This document shows, one piece after another, positions 51,504-60,711 of a DNA stretch of 64,000 bases; within the stretch, counting starts at the first letter, position 1; each line of letters starts with the position of its first letter. A program made the position numbers and the translations under genes. The DNA lies in assembly GCA_046295175.1 (NCBI GenBank), contig JBKBNY010000002.1, positions 248,001-312,000 on the forward strand, written 5' to 3'. Below the pieces are notes generated by a model. The model did no database searches and had not been told where the DNA came from. It was given only the letters and a program-made list of their open reading frames with translations. Origin of the DNA: JALOLV01 sp046295175. GTDB lineage: Bacteria > Bacteroidota > Bacteroidia > Cytophagales > Spirosomataceae.

Positions 51504-52106
51504 ATGAAGGTTACATCTGCTCAATTTATACAAAGCACCCACGATTACCGCAAATGCCCCAAACCCGATAAGCCCGAGTATGCTTTTATTGGTAGGTCGA
51601 ATGTGGGTAAATCGTCATTAATCAACTCGCTGACCGCTCGTAAAGACCTTGCCAAAACATCGCAAAACCCCGGTAAAACCCAAACAATTAACCATTTTTT
51701 GGTCAATAATCTTTGGTTTTTGGTCGATTTACCCGGTTACGGCTACGCAAAAGTTTCTAAAACCGACCGTGAAAAATGGCACAAAATGATTTGGGATTAC
51801 CTGACCGAACGCCAGAATCTCATGTGTGTTTTTGTGTTGATTGATGCTCGGCACGACCCACAAAAAATAGATATAGAGTTTATCAACCAATTAGGCGAAA
51901 AGGGGATTCCGCTCAAATTAATCTTCACAAAAGCTGATAAAATTGGGCCGGTGGTGGCACAACAAAATGCCCAAAAGTTTAAAAACGCCCTGCTTGAGAC
52001 ATGGGAAGAAGCACCCGAATCGTTTATTACATCGGCCGAAAAAAACACGGGGCGTGATGAGGTCTTGAAAGACATTACCCAAATGAATGGTTTATTTAAA
52101 AAGTGA
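51504..52106 (+). CDS. engB: Ribosome biogenesis GTPase EngB (YsxC/YihA)
   Basis: EngB helps assemble the large ribosomal subunit. The 200-residue protein shows G1 GRSNVGKSSLINSL (about 30-43), the G2 region TSQNPGKTQTINHF, G3 DLPGYGYAKVSK and G4 TKAD. These, with the length, match the family. The upstream region (51420-51503) contains no recognisable promoter. It is followed by sbcD after six bases. Confidence 0.96.
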   Translation: MKVTSAQFIQSTHDYRKCPKPDKPEYAFIGRSNVGKSSLINSLTARKDLAKTSQNPGKTQTINHFLVNNLWFLVDLPGYGYAKVSKTDREKWHKMIWDYLTERQNLMCVFVLIDARHDPQKIDIEFINQLGEKGIPLKLIFTKADKIGPVVAQQNAQKFKNALLETWEEAPESFITSAEKNTGRDEVLKDITQMNGLFKK

Positions 52107-52112
52107 TATTGA

Positions 52113-53324
52113 ATGAAAATTCTTCATACAGCCGATTGGCATTTGGGCAAACGATTGGATAATTATTCTCGGATTCCCGAACAGCGAGAGGTTTTGAATG
52201 AAATCTGTGAAATTGCTGAAAATCAATTAGTTGATGCAGTTATCGTAGCAGGAGATTTATTCGATAACTTCAATCCATCGGCCGAATCCACTGAGTTACT
52301 TTACACTACGCTCCATCGTTTATCGGCCAACGGAAACCGTTTGATAATCGCTATTGCGGGGAATCACGACTCACCCGAACGCGTTGATGTGCCGGATGCC
52401 CTTGCTCGTGCCTGCGGAATCGTCTTTGTGGGTTTTCCGAATTCAGAAATTCGTCCGTTTAAAACCAATGGTGGAATCGAGACCATGAGAATCGACAAAG
52501 GTTTTGCCGAATTCAAATTGCCCAATTCCGATTTTCCGTTGCGGGTAATTCTCACGCCGTATGCCAACGAACATCGCCTTAAAACCTTTTTGGGGGCCGA
52601 AGCGTCTGAGGATGCTCTAAGAGAAAATCTACAAGTTCATTGGCAAGAATTATCCGATAAATATCTTGATAATCAGGGATTTAATCTGTTGGTAACACAT
52701 CTCTACTTCATGAAAAAAGGTGGAAAAATGCTCGAAGAACCCGAAGATGAAAAACCGATTTTGCACATTGGAGGAGCATCGGCAATTTATTCTGAAAACG
52801 TACCGCCGCAGGTACATTATGTGGCTTTGGGGCATTTGCATCGTTACCAAACCATTGATAAAGAACCTTGCCCAATTATCTATTCGAGTAGCCCGTTGGC
52901 GTATAGTTTTGCCGAAGCAAACCAGACCAAACAGATAGTTTTGATTGATGCCGATGCTGGGAAACTACTTGATTACCATCCAATTGCCCTCCAGAAAGGT
53001 AAAAAACTCCTCCGTAAAAAGTTTGAAAGTATTGAGGAGGCTATCGTTTGGCTCAATGAAAATCCAGATACATTGGTACAGTTAACGATTGTTTCGGATA
53101 ATTACCTCGAAGCGGGCGATAAAAAACGACTATTGGATGCCCACGAAGGATTGATTCAGATTATTCCAGAGATTAAATCGGTTGGGCAAAACGCGGATAA
53201 TCAATCGAAAATAGATTTGACGATGGATATGGAAAGCCTTTTTACCGAATATTTTAAATCTCGAAAAGGGCAGGAGCCGTCTGCCGAATTGCTCGAACTC
53301 TTCCGAGAAGTTTTGGCGAATTAA
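52113..53324 (+). CDS. sbcD: Exonuclease SbcD (Mre11-like nuclease subunit)
   Basis: SbcD is the Mn-dependent nuclease of the SbcCD complex, which processes hairpins and double-strand ends. The 403-residue protein has the metallophosphatase motifs ILHTADWHLGKRLD (Asp, His), VAGDLFDNFNPS, IAGNHDSPERVD and VALGHLHRYQTI. The C-terminal capping domain contacts SbcC. It starts six bases after engB. Unusually, the usual overlap with sbcC is replaced by a 220-base gap with two palindromes. Confidence 0.96.
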   Translation: MKILHTADWHLGKRLDNYSRIPEQREVLNEICEIAENQLVDAVIVAGDLFDNFNPSAESTELLYTTLHRLSANGNRLIIAIAGNHDSPERVDVPDALARACGIVFVGFPNSEIRPFKTNGGIETMRIDKGFAEFKLPNSDFPLRVILTPYANEHRLKTFLGAEASEDALRENLQVHWQELSDKYLDNQGFNLLVTHLYFMKKGGKMLEEPEDEKPILHIGGASAIYSENVPPQVHYVALGHLHRYQTIDKEPCPIIYSSSPLAYSFAEANQTKQIVLIDADAGKLLDYHPIALQKGKKLLRKKFESIEEAIVWLNENPDTLVQLTIVSDNYLEAGDKKRLLDAHEGLIQIIPEIKSVGQNADNQSKIDLTMDMESLFTEYFKSRKGQEPSAELLELFREVLAN

Positions 53325-53383
53325 ATGGTTGTGAAGATGATTTATAGATTGTGAGATAACATAGTTAAATTATAAGGTAAGAA

Positions 53384-53449
53384 ATCCGTGGCACGGATAA
53401 CCTTCAAACAGATAATTCTACCAATTTTGCATCTAACCGTGTCACGGTT
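53384..53449. repeat. Pair of 15-bp perfect palindromes between sbcD and sbcC
   Basis: ATCCGTGGCACGGAT at 53384-53398 and AACCGTGTCACGGTT at 53435-53449 are each perfect around a central base. They share the core CCGTGnCACGG, with centres 51 bases apart (close to five helical turns). The rest of the 220-base gap has no gene and no obvious terminator. They may be operators for a dimeric regulator or copies of a short repeat; I cannot tell which. Confidence 0.7.
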
Positions 53450-53544
53450 TTAAAGGAAGTTGTTTCAATAGCTGTTAAATTTATTCACAAATAGCAATCA
53501 AAAAATATAAATTAATGCCTTACAGGCACATATCATTTTTGTAA

Positions 53545-56196
53545 ATGACCCCGCAATACCTCAAAATAAAAGGACTTTATTCGTACCAAGGCGAGCAAGA
53601 AATCTTCTTCGATAAGCTCACCGAAGCATCGCTTTTTGGCATTTTTGGCTCGGTTGGTAGCGGTAAATCTTCTATTTTGGAGGCAATCATGTTTGCACTT
53701 TATGGCGACACCGAGCGGCTCAATAAGTCGGGTGATGAACGTAATTATAATATGATGAATCTCCGCTCGACCGATTTGCACATAGATTTTGTCTGCATTG
53801 CGGGTTCGGAGGGCAATCGGTATCGGTTTGTGGTGAATGGCAGGCGAAATAGCAAGAATTTTAAAGATGTAAAGACTTTTGAGCGTAAATCGTATCAGTG
53901 GATTGACGATAATTGGATGCCCATTACCGCCGAAGATGTTGCCGAAAAGGTGATAGGGTTGAGTTACGAGAATTTTAGGCGAACGATAATCATTCCGCAG
54001 GGGAGATTTCAAGAATTCATTGAGTTGAAGGGGCGAGACCGTTCGGAGATGATGAAAGAGCTTTTTAGCCTCGAAAAGTTCGATTTATCGGATAAAACGG
54101 CTCGATTGATTAGCGAAAACAAGTTTTTGCTCGAAAATATTGCGGGGCAGTTGCAGTCGTTAGGCGATATAAATACTGAGATTATTGCCCAAAAAGAACA
54201 TGAATTGACCCTCAAAAAACAACAAATCAAGCAGCAAGAAGCCGAGATTGAGGAGCAACGCAAACAAGAGAAAGCACTTGAAGAACTCAACAAATTATTC
54301 AAAAATCTACAAGAAACGACCGAAAAATTAACGCTTTTCAGAAGTCAAGAGGTGGTATTTGAGCAGAGAGAAAAACGGTTATTAATTTTTGAGAAATGTG
54401 TGTTGAATTACAAGTCGTTGTTTGAACAAAAACAACGAAAACAGCTTGATTTACAACGAGATAAACAACTTTTTGAGAATAATAAGCAGATTTTTGAGCA
54501 GAAACAAGTCAAGCAAAAAGAGGTATTGGCCGAACTCGAAAAGGTAAAACCATATTACGAAAAAAGAGAAGATTACAATCTAAGAGCCAATGATTATCGG
54601 GCGATTATCCTGCTAAAAAAACTTGATTCTGAAACCGCAAAACTCCAAGAGCGAATCAAAAAAGGCTCCGAAATGCTCGAACAAAAAGAGCAGGAGATTC
54701 TGAAACTAAAGTCGAGCAAAGAAAATCTTGAAAAAAGCCTCGAAAACCGCAAAAAAGAGATTGTAGAGCAGCAAATAGAAGCAAAATTAGACGATGAATT
54801 ACTGCATTTGAGTGTTCAGAAATCACTACAACGATTTGCCGATTCACTCAAAAACAATGAGCCTTGTCCACTTTGTGGCTCGGTGCATCATCCTGCCGTT
54901 TTGAGTTCGGATGAAGATTTTGATGCCAAAATTCAGCAGATTGTCCAACAAAAAAAGGCAATCAAAGATGAATTGGAGCATTGGCAAAACCAAATAAAGT
55001 CTGTAGAGAAACAAATAGAAGAAAGCACAAAAGAGAAATCCGAAAAATTTGAGAAAGGACTCAATAAACTCAAAGAAGATTTGGCTGGCTCGGATGGACA
55101 ACGTAAGACACTCGAAGGACAGTTGAAATTGCTTCAAATCGTTGATTTTCAGGCTAAATCAATCGAAGAGTTGGAGGATTTAGAGAAAAAAGCCAAAGAG
55201 AATTATACAAAAATTATTGAAAAATTTGAGGGTTTAGACAAAGAAAACCGAACTCTCGAAGGTGATTTGAAGGGAATCGAAGGCAGCCAAAAAACTTTAA
55301 AAGTTAACCTCGAAAACCACGAGAAAGAACTCCAAAGCCTGAGTGCAAGTGTAGAAAATCAACTCAAAATAGATGAGTTTGAATCAGTTGAGTGGGTAGA
55401 AGAAATCCTGAAACAAAACTTATCTATCGAAACCGAACGCCGCGAGATTCAGGCATTTCAAACCAATTTTAAAGCAACTAAGCAGGCGTTTGAAACTTTA
55501 TCGAAAGATGCCAAAGGCAAAACCTACGAAGCTGACAAGCACGAAGAATTAAAACAGAAAATCGCATTTAACGATTTGATAATCAACAATTTGAGAAAAG
55601 AGGAGGGGAGCTTAGAAAAAGAGATAACAACCCTAAAACAAAATTTTGAAAAGCAACAAAAGCTATTTGCCGATAAGAAAAAACTGGAGATTCGCCGAGA
55701 GAATCTCGACACCTTGCAAAAATTATTTAAGGCCAATGGTTTTGTAGATTTTGTTTCGAGTATTTACCTCAAAAACCTCTGCAATGCCGCCAATGAGCGT
55801 TTTCATAAAATGACTCGCCAGCAATTGCACTTAGAAATCAATCAAAACAATGATTTTGAGGTGCGAGATTTGCTCAATGGTGGCCATACTCGCTTGCTCA
55901 AAACGCTTTCGGGTGGGCAAAAATTCCAAGCGGCTTTATCGCTTTCTTTGGCTTTGGCCGATAATATTCACGCCATTACTAAGTCGAAGCACAGCTTTTT
56001 CTTTTTAGACGAAGGCTTTGGTTCGCTCGACAAAGAGGCTCTACAAACCGTTTTTGAAACCCTAAAATCGCTCCGCAATGAGAACCGAATTGTGGGGATT
56101 ATTTCGCACGTCGAAGAATTACAACAGGAAATTCTGACCTATCTCAAAATCACCCAAACCGAAGACGGTAGCCGAATTAGCACAAGTTGGCAATAA
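53545..56196 (+). CDS. sbcC: Exonuclease SbcC (Rad50-like ATPase subunit)
   Basis: The 883-residue SMC-like protein has Walker A GSVGSGKSSILEAIMFALYG (about 32-51), a long coiled coil and a zinc hook CPLCG at 441-444 in the middle. A second coiled coil and the C-terminal ATPase follow, with LLKTLSGGQKFQAALSLSLAL and FFFLDEGFGSLDKEAL. The hook dimerises two SbcC arms. It works with SbcD on DNA ends and hairpins. It is shorter than the E. coli protein (about 1050 residues), consistent with shorter coiled coils and normal for this phylum. Start ATG at 53545 gives the expected N-terminus MTPQYLKIKGLYSYQGEQ. Confidence 0.95.
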   Translation: MTPQYLKIKGLYSYQGEQEIFFDKLTEASLFGIFGSVGSGKSSILEAIMFALYGDTERLNKSGDERNYNMMNLRSTDLHIDFVCIAGSEGNRYRFVVNGRRNSKNFKDVKTFERKSYQWIDDNWMPITAEDVAEKVIGLSYENFRRTIIIPQGRFQEFIELKGRDRSEMMKELFSLEKFDLSDKTARLISENKFLLENIAGQLQSLGDINTEIIAQKEHELTLKKQQIKQQEAEIEEQRKQEKALEELNKLFKNLQETTEKLTLFRSQEVVFEQREKRLLIFEKCVLNYKSLFEQKQRKQLDLQRDKQLFENNKQIFEQKQVKQKEVLAELEKVKPYYEKREDYNLRANDYRAIILLKKLDSETAKLQERIKKGSEMLEQKEQEILKLKSSKENLEKSLENRKKEIVEQQIEAKLDDELLHLSVQKSLQRFADSLKNNEPCPLCGSVHHPAVLSSDEDFDAKIQQIVQQKKAIKDELEHWQNQIKSVEKQIEESTKEKSEKFEKGLNKLKEDLAGSDGQRKTLEGQLKLLQIVDFQAKSIEELEDLEKKAKENYTKIIEKFEGLDKENRTLEGDLKGIEGSQKTLKVNLENHEKELQSLSASVENQLKIDEFESVEWVEEILKQNLSIETERREIQAFQTNFKATKQAFETLSKDAKGKTYEADKHEELKQKIAFNDLIINNLRKEEGSLEKEITTLKQNFEKQQKLFADKKKLEIRRENLDTLQKLFKANGFVDFVSSIYLKNLCNAANERFHKMTRQQLHLEINQNNDFEVRDLLNGGHTRLLKTLSGGQKFQAALSLSLALADNIHAITKSKHSFFFLDEGFGSLDKEALQTVFETLKSLRNENRIVGIISHVEELQQEILTYLKITQTEDGSRISTSWQ

Positions 56197-56275
56197 TCTC
56201 ATGTTAAATCTCAGATTCTGAATAATTTAGGCATGATTTTGGTGCGGGTTTCTTCAGATATTCTTAATCTGACCC

Positions 56276-57739
56276 ATGAAGAAGTACTTAATTCCGATTC
56301 TACTGACAATCAGCCAGTTATCGTATTCGCAGCAAGAGTGTAGATGTGCTACAAATTTTGAGTTAATTTTCCAGAAAGTTCGTGATAATTACGCTGGTTG
56401 GGGCGATAAAGTCACAACCAAAACCCAAGCAAGTTTTGATAAAATTACGGCCGATACCCGCGATAAAGTAGTTGACATCAAAAACGAAAAAGAATGTTAT
56501 AAGGCAATCAATGATTGGATTAGCTTTTTTAAAGACGGACACGTTTTTATTGGTACGGTTGCTCCTTATTCTGAAGATGTTTCGGCGGCCGAAATCGAAA
56601 AAAGAGCTGCAAAACTTCAACAATTACCTTACTCAAACGAAGCCGCCTTTATGCAGTATCTCAATATGAACCCAACCAAGTTGAAATCTGTCGAAGGAAT
56701 TTGGGAGAGCGACGACAAAGGGTATCGTCTGGGAATTGTTAGAGATAAAAACAACGAAAATAAGTTTTCTGCCTTTCTGCTTTCAGACCGAGACAGCCGA
56801 TGGAAGGCTGGCAAAACCAAGTTTGAAATGACACAGGTTGCCCCCAATCGCTACACAACAACTTACTATTATGCCGATTTTTCGGGCGAAAAATGCCTCA
56901 CTCGTGAAGTAAAAGACTTTTTGGTTTTAGAGAATATCTACAAATTTCAAAAGGTTTATCCCAAGCCTGCCGAAACGGCTTCTACGGTCGAAATCCAACA
57001 GAAAATCGCCGATTACCGAGTCGAAAAACTTGACGATGAAACCGCTCTTATTGTACTACCGCCATTTACGATGAGCAACGCCTATGAATTAGTTGCCGAT
57101 TTGGTATCGAAGAACCTCGAAATTCTGGGTACAACGCCCAACCTCATCATTGACATTCGCAATAACCCAGGCGGCGATGATTTTTCGTACGTTCCGCTGT
57201 TTCCGTTTATTTATACAAATCCAATCGTTCGCCAATCAGGATTTTTTAGGGCAAGCGAAGAAAACATCATCTCGATTGCTCACGAATTAGAGGTAATTCA
57301 GAGTATTCCGATTTACCAAGAGCGTTTGGTGCCTAAATTACAGCCAATTTTGCGAGATATGCAGTCGAATATCGGTAGATTTATCAAAGGACCAGACAAA
57401 GAATTTACCTACGGAGTAGTGATGAATACTCCTAAAAAGGTTGCGATTTTGGCAAATAGAAACACAGCAAGTACTGCCGAAAATATGATTTTTGAAGCAA
57501 AACAAAGCAAAAAAGTGACATTTTTTGGTGAAAACACCAAAGGTCTTGCCGATTATACCGATGTCCGAGATTGGGCTTTGCCGTGTTATGGGTGGCGTAT
57601 TGCTTTTGCATTGGCTAAGAGTCCACGATTACCCAATAATCCGATTGATAACGTGGGTATCAAACCCGATGTGAAAATCCCCGACGAAACTGCTGATTGG
57701 GTTGAGTTTACAAGACAGTATTTGAAAAAGTCGAATTAA
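56276..57739 (+). CDS. Secreted S41-family peptidase
   Basis: This is a 487-residue protein with a signal peptide (ending QLSYSQ). An N-terminal helical region includes FKDGHVFIGTV. The C-terminal peptidase domain has LIIDIRNNPGGDDF (about 287-300), the nucleophile S399 in RNTASTAENMIFEAKQ, and FFGENTKGLADYTD. These fit the tail-specific protease (S41) family, using a Ser-Lys dyad. It has no evident PDZ domain, placing it with short S41 peptidases. The substrate is unknown. It is convergent with comEC. Confidence 0.88.
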   Translation: MKKYLIPILLTISQLSYSQQECRCATNFELIFQKVRDNYAGWGDKVTTKTQASFDKITADTRDKVVDIKNEKECYKAINDWISFFKDGHVFIGTVAPYSEDVSAAEIEKRAAKLQQLPYSNEAAFMQYLNMNPTKLKSVEGIWESDDKGYRLGIVRDKNNENKFSAFLLSDRDSRWKAGKTKFEMTQVAPNRYTTTYYYADFSGEKCLTREVKDFLVLENIYKFQKVYPKPAETASTVEIQQKIADYRVEKLDDETALIVLPPFTMSNAYELVADLVSKNLEILGTTPNLIIDIRNNPGGDDFSYVPLFPFIYTNPIVRQSGFFRASEENIISIAHELEVIQSIPIYQERLVPKLQPILRDMQSNIGRFIKGPDKEFTYGVVMNTPKKVAILANRNTASTAENMIFEAKQSKKVTFFGENTKGLADYTDVRDWALPCYGWRIAFALAKSPRLPNNPIDNVGIKPDVKIPDETADWVEFTRQYLKKSN

Positions 57740-57754
57740 GAATCTCTCAATAGT

Positions 57755-59809
57755 TTAATTCTTACTTATGCTAACCGCACCCGTCTCGTGCAGCGATATG
57801 AGGTTTATTTTCAGGCTATCCGCTTGGTTTTTAAGGCTTTCTACAACATAACGTTTGTTAGAATCATCAACAATTACTTGTTTGAAATCCATATTTTCGA
57901 TGGCAGGATGCAGTTTTCGGATGGCATTGTTCGATAATAACAGATAATCTACCGAGCCATTGATTTTACCTCGAAATGGTTTTTGAAGCCACAAAATTCG
58001 CCTACCATTGGTTTCGATAATGGTCATACCGTTAGTATTGGTGTATTTCGCAACATCAACGAAACTTTTGTATGAGATTCCGTAATTATCATAATAGTTT
58101 TTGAGGTGATAATCGTAGATTTTCGGATTTTGTAAAAGGGTCGAATCACCGATGAAAGTTGCAGATTTGCCTTCGATTAGCGTAATTCCCGATTTGCGAG
58201 GGATAAAATGAAAGGTCAGTTGTTGCTGTTTGCTTTGTTGAGAATCCTCAAAGAAATTCCACCCAAACAGTCCAATTAAGCACAAAAGGCTCATTTTTAG
58301 GTAATTCAATTCGCTTCTTCGGAAAAAGGCGATAATCAAAACGATGATTAAATAAATTACGAGCAATTCAGTTACCGAAATTGCAAAGCCTTTTATTGTC
58401 GAATAAGGAATTGTCTCTACACCAAAAATTGACTTATTCAATCCGTACAAAATCCATTTAAGGCACCAACCGATAAATTCTGGTATCATCGGAACCCACG
58501 AAAATAGCAGCAAGCATAATCCTAAAGGTAAAATCAACTCTGATAACCAAAAAACCGCAGGATTCGCCAAAAGAAAATAGCTTGGAAACTGATGAAAATA
58601 ATAAACTCCTAACGGAAAAGTGGCTACTTGTGCGGCAAACGATACGCAAGTTATCTCCCAAATGTTATTCAAAATCGGGTTGGTTGGCGTTACGATTCTT
58701 CGTAGATACGGTTGTAAATAGACAATTCCGACGATGGCCAAATACGATAATTGAAAACCCACATCGAGAATCCAATACGGATTGTAGCAAAGCAAAATAA
58801 AAGCCGAAACCGAAAGCGTGTTATAAATATTGCCTTTTCGGATAATGACTTCGGCGATTTGAACTATTGTAAACATGACCGTCGCACGCAGAACCGTCGA
58901 TGATAAACCTGTAAAAATGGCGTATATCCACAGTAACAAGATGACGATTGCCGCAAAAATCAGATTTCCATTTTTTAGGTTTTTGATTTTTTTAAAGAGA
59001 AATTGTAGTACCACAAACAAAATAGCCACGTGCATCCCCGAAACTGAAAGTACATGAACTGCTCCTGCCGCTGAGTAGGCATTGAGTAAATCGTTGTCGA
59101 TGTAATCGCGAGTGCCAATCACCACCGCCGTTGCAATGGCATATTCTTGCTCGGTTCCGATATTTTTTACAAATACACTATCGGCATAGCGATTGGCTGC
59201 GTAAGCAAACTTTAGAATTGGATTTTGAGGTTGATTCCCGACCTTGACAAAATCACTTTCGTACAAAAAATGGTGGGCATAAAAACCCCGAAACTGCATA
59301 AATCGGCGGTAATCGAACTCATAAGGGTTCTTAGGTCCTTCGATTTCGCGGGGCATTCCTTTGAGCAGAAACACATCGCCATAAACTGGTTTATCAGAGG
59401 CTTTTTTATCAAAATAAAGCAACACCTTGCCCTTAGTTTTTTGCCAGCCGTCATTGGTTCTGATGGCGTTTACTTGGGCTTCTACTTTGTAAGTTTTTGC
59501 TTTTGTTTCGGCATTTGAAGCAATAACAACCTGATAATGAGTAAATTCTGTCGAATTTAAAAAATGATTCGAATTGTGAATTGGAGTATTGAGATAGGTC
59601 AGAATCCACCCAAAACAAATGAAGACAATCGCCCCCAGAAAACCCCGAAGAGTGGAGTTCTTGAAATATATCGTAGCACAGAAAGCGGTAATTCCGAGGC
59701 TAAAAATCCAGTAAATGAAGTTCTCGAAGTAATCAGTTTGGATATAACCGATTATCCCGATAATCATCAGCAAAACGTATCTTAAAAACGGAAAAGCGTG
59801 GAATTTCAT
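57755..59809 (-). CDS. ComEC/Rec2 family DNA-uptake channel protein
   Basis: The 684-residue membrane protein has the N-terminal DUF4131/OB part (about 30-180), the competence domain with about eight membrane segments and the block AAGAVHVLSVSGMHVAILFVVL (about 245-266), and a degenerate C-terminal part. ComEC forms the inner-membrane channel for DNA uptake in natural transformation and may have a metallo-beta-lactamase domain. Here the C-terminal part has no HxHxDH motif, so the nuclease is absent or degenerate, as in many Bacteroidota. No other competence gene is nearby. Confidence 0.9.
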   Translation of the reverse strand: MKFHAFPFLRYVLLMIIGIIGYIQTDYFENFIYWIFSLGITAFCATIYFKNSTLRGFLGAIVFICFGWILTYLNTPIHNSNHFLNSTEFTHYQVVIASNAETKAKTYKVEAQVNAIRTNDGWQKTKGKVLLYFDKKASDKPVYGDVFLLKGMPREIEGPKNPYEFDYRRFMQFRGFYAHHFLYESDFVKVGNQPQNPILKFAYAANRYADSVFVKNIGTEQEYAIATAVVIGTRDYIDNDLLNAYSAAGAVHVLSVSGMHVAILFVVLQFLFKKIKNLKNGNLIFAAIVILLLWIYAIFTGLSSTVLRATVMFTIVQIAEVIIRKGNIYNTLSVSAFILLCYNPYWILDVGFQLSYLAIVGIVYLQPYLRRIVTPTNPILNNIWEITCVSFAAQVATFPLGVYYFHQFPSYFLLANPAVFWLSELILPLGLCLLLFSWVPMIPEFIGWCLKWILYGLNKSIFGVETIPYSTIKGFAISVTELLVIYLIIVLIIAFFRRSELNYLKMSLLCLIGLFGWNFFEDSQQSKQQQLTFHFIPRKSGITLIEGKSATFIGDSTLLQNPKIYDYHLKNYYDNYGISYKSFVDVAKYTNTNGMTIIETNGRRILWLQKPFRGKINGSVDYLLLSNNAIRKLHPAIENMDFKQVIVDDSNKRYVVESLKNQADSLKINLISLHETGAVSISKN

Positions 59810-59924
59810 ACGGTTTGTGGTTTAAATATCAACCAAATTTAAACCATGATTTGTATGAATAAAAACGATTGCTCGATTTTTGTTTATGATAATGCTGTAA
59901 ATATTCAGGATTTCGAGCCAAATC

Positions 59925-60701
59925 CTAAATTCTCATGGCAACACCTTTTTCTTTGAGGTAATGTTTTAATTCGGGAATCCCGATTTCTTTGAAGTGAAAA
60001 ATACTTGCCGCCAAGCCAGCATCGGCTTTGCCGCTCGTAAAAACATCATAAAAATGCTCCATCGTACCTGCTCCGCCCGAAGCAATTATCGGAATATTGG
60101 CATTTTCAGAAATTGTAGCCGTCAATTCTAATGCAAATCCAGCCTTTGTGCCGTCGGTATCCATAGAAGTCAACAAAATCTCTCCCGCACCACGGTCTTC
60201 TACTTCTTTAGCCCATTCGATGGTTTTCAATTCTGTCGGTTTTCGGCCTCCGTGTGTATGTACAAAATCCATGCTCCTCTCTCCGTTGGGAGTGGGGGTA
60301 AGGTTACGGGTATCAATCGCCACAACGATACACTGAGAACCAAATTCGAGAGCTAAATCATTGATTAATTGCGGGTTACGCACCGCCGACGAATTGACCG
60401 AAACTTTATCGGCCCCTGCATTGAGTAGTTTTGAAACATCCGAGACCGACGAGATTCCACCACCAACACAAAACGGAATATTTACCTTTCGAGCAACATT
60501 GCGTACCAAATCAATCAGCGTCTTGCGGTCTTCGACAGTTGCCGTAATATCCAAAAATACCAATTCATCAGCACCTTGTTCGGCATATAAAGCCCCTAAT
60601 TCGACTGGGTCGCCGGCATCACGCAGATTCACAAAATTGGTTCCTTTTACGGTTCGACCATCTTTTATATCTAAACAAGGAATAATTCTTTTTGTAAGCA
60701 T
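59925..60701 (-). CDS. hisF: Imidazole glycerol phosphate synthase subunit HisF, with an internal insertion
   Basis: HisF is the cyclase subunit that forms the imidazole ring and AICAR in histidine synthesis. The ATG at 60701 gives MLTKRIIPCLDIKDGRTVKG, the classical start; an ATG at 60719 would add six residues and overlap pyrR. The blocks VNLRDAGDPVELGALYAEQG, DELVFLDITAT, FCVGGGISSV, ADKVSVNSSAV, GEILLTSMDTDGTKAG and PIIASGGAG are all present, including the catalytic Asp residues. At about residue 130-145 the protein has NLTPTPNGERSM, about 6-10 residues more than usual between AIDTR and HTHGGRKPT. The DNA there looks like a Bacteroidota intergenic repeat. No other his gene is in the window. 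Confidence 0.93.
   Translation of the reverse strand: MLTKRIIPCLDIKDGRTVKGTNFVNLRDAGDPVELGALYAEQGADELVFLDITATVEDRKTLIDLVRNVARKVNIPFCVGGGISSVSDVSKLLNAGADKVSVNSSAVRNPQLINDLALEFGSQCIVVAIDTRNLTPTPNGERSMDFVHTHGGRKPTELKTIEWAKEVEDRGAGEILLTSMDTDGTKAGFALELTATISENANIPIIASGGAGTMEHFYDVFTSGKADAGLAASIFHFKEIGIPELKHYLKEKGVAMRI
60271..60306. repeat. Repeat-like segment carried in frame inside hisF
   Basis: On the minus strand this reads AACCTTACCCCCACTCCCAA then CGGAGAGAGGAGCATG. It closely resembles the C-run/GGAGAGGGG elements common between genes in Bacteroidota and has a small CTCC/GGAG stem. It encodes NLTPTPNGERSM, absent at this place in ordinary HisF proteins. The length is a multiple of three, so the frame is kept. 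Origin as a captured repeat is inferred. Confidence 0.55.
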
Positions 60702-60711
60702 TGTTTTTATT

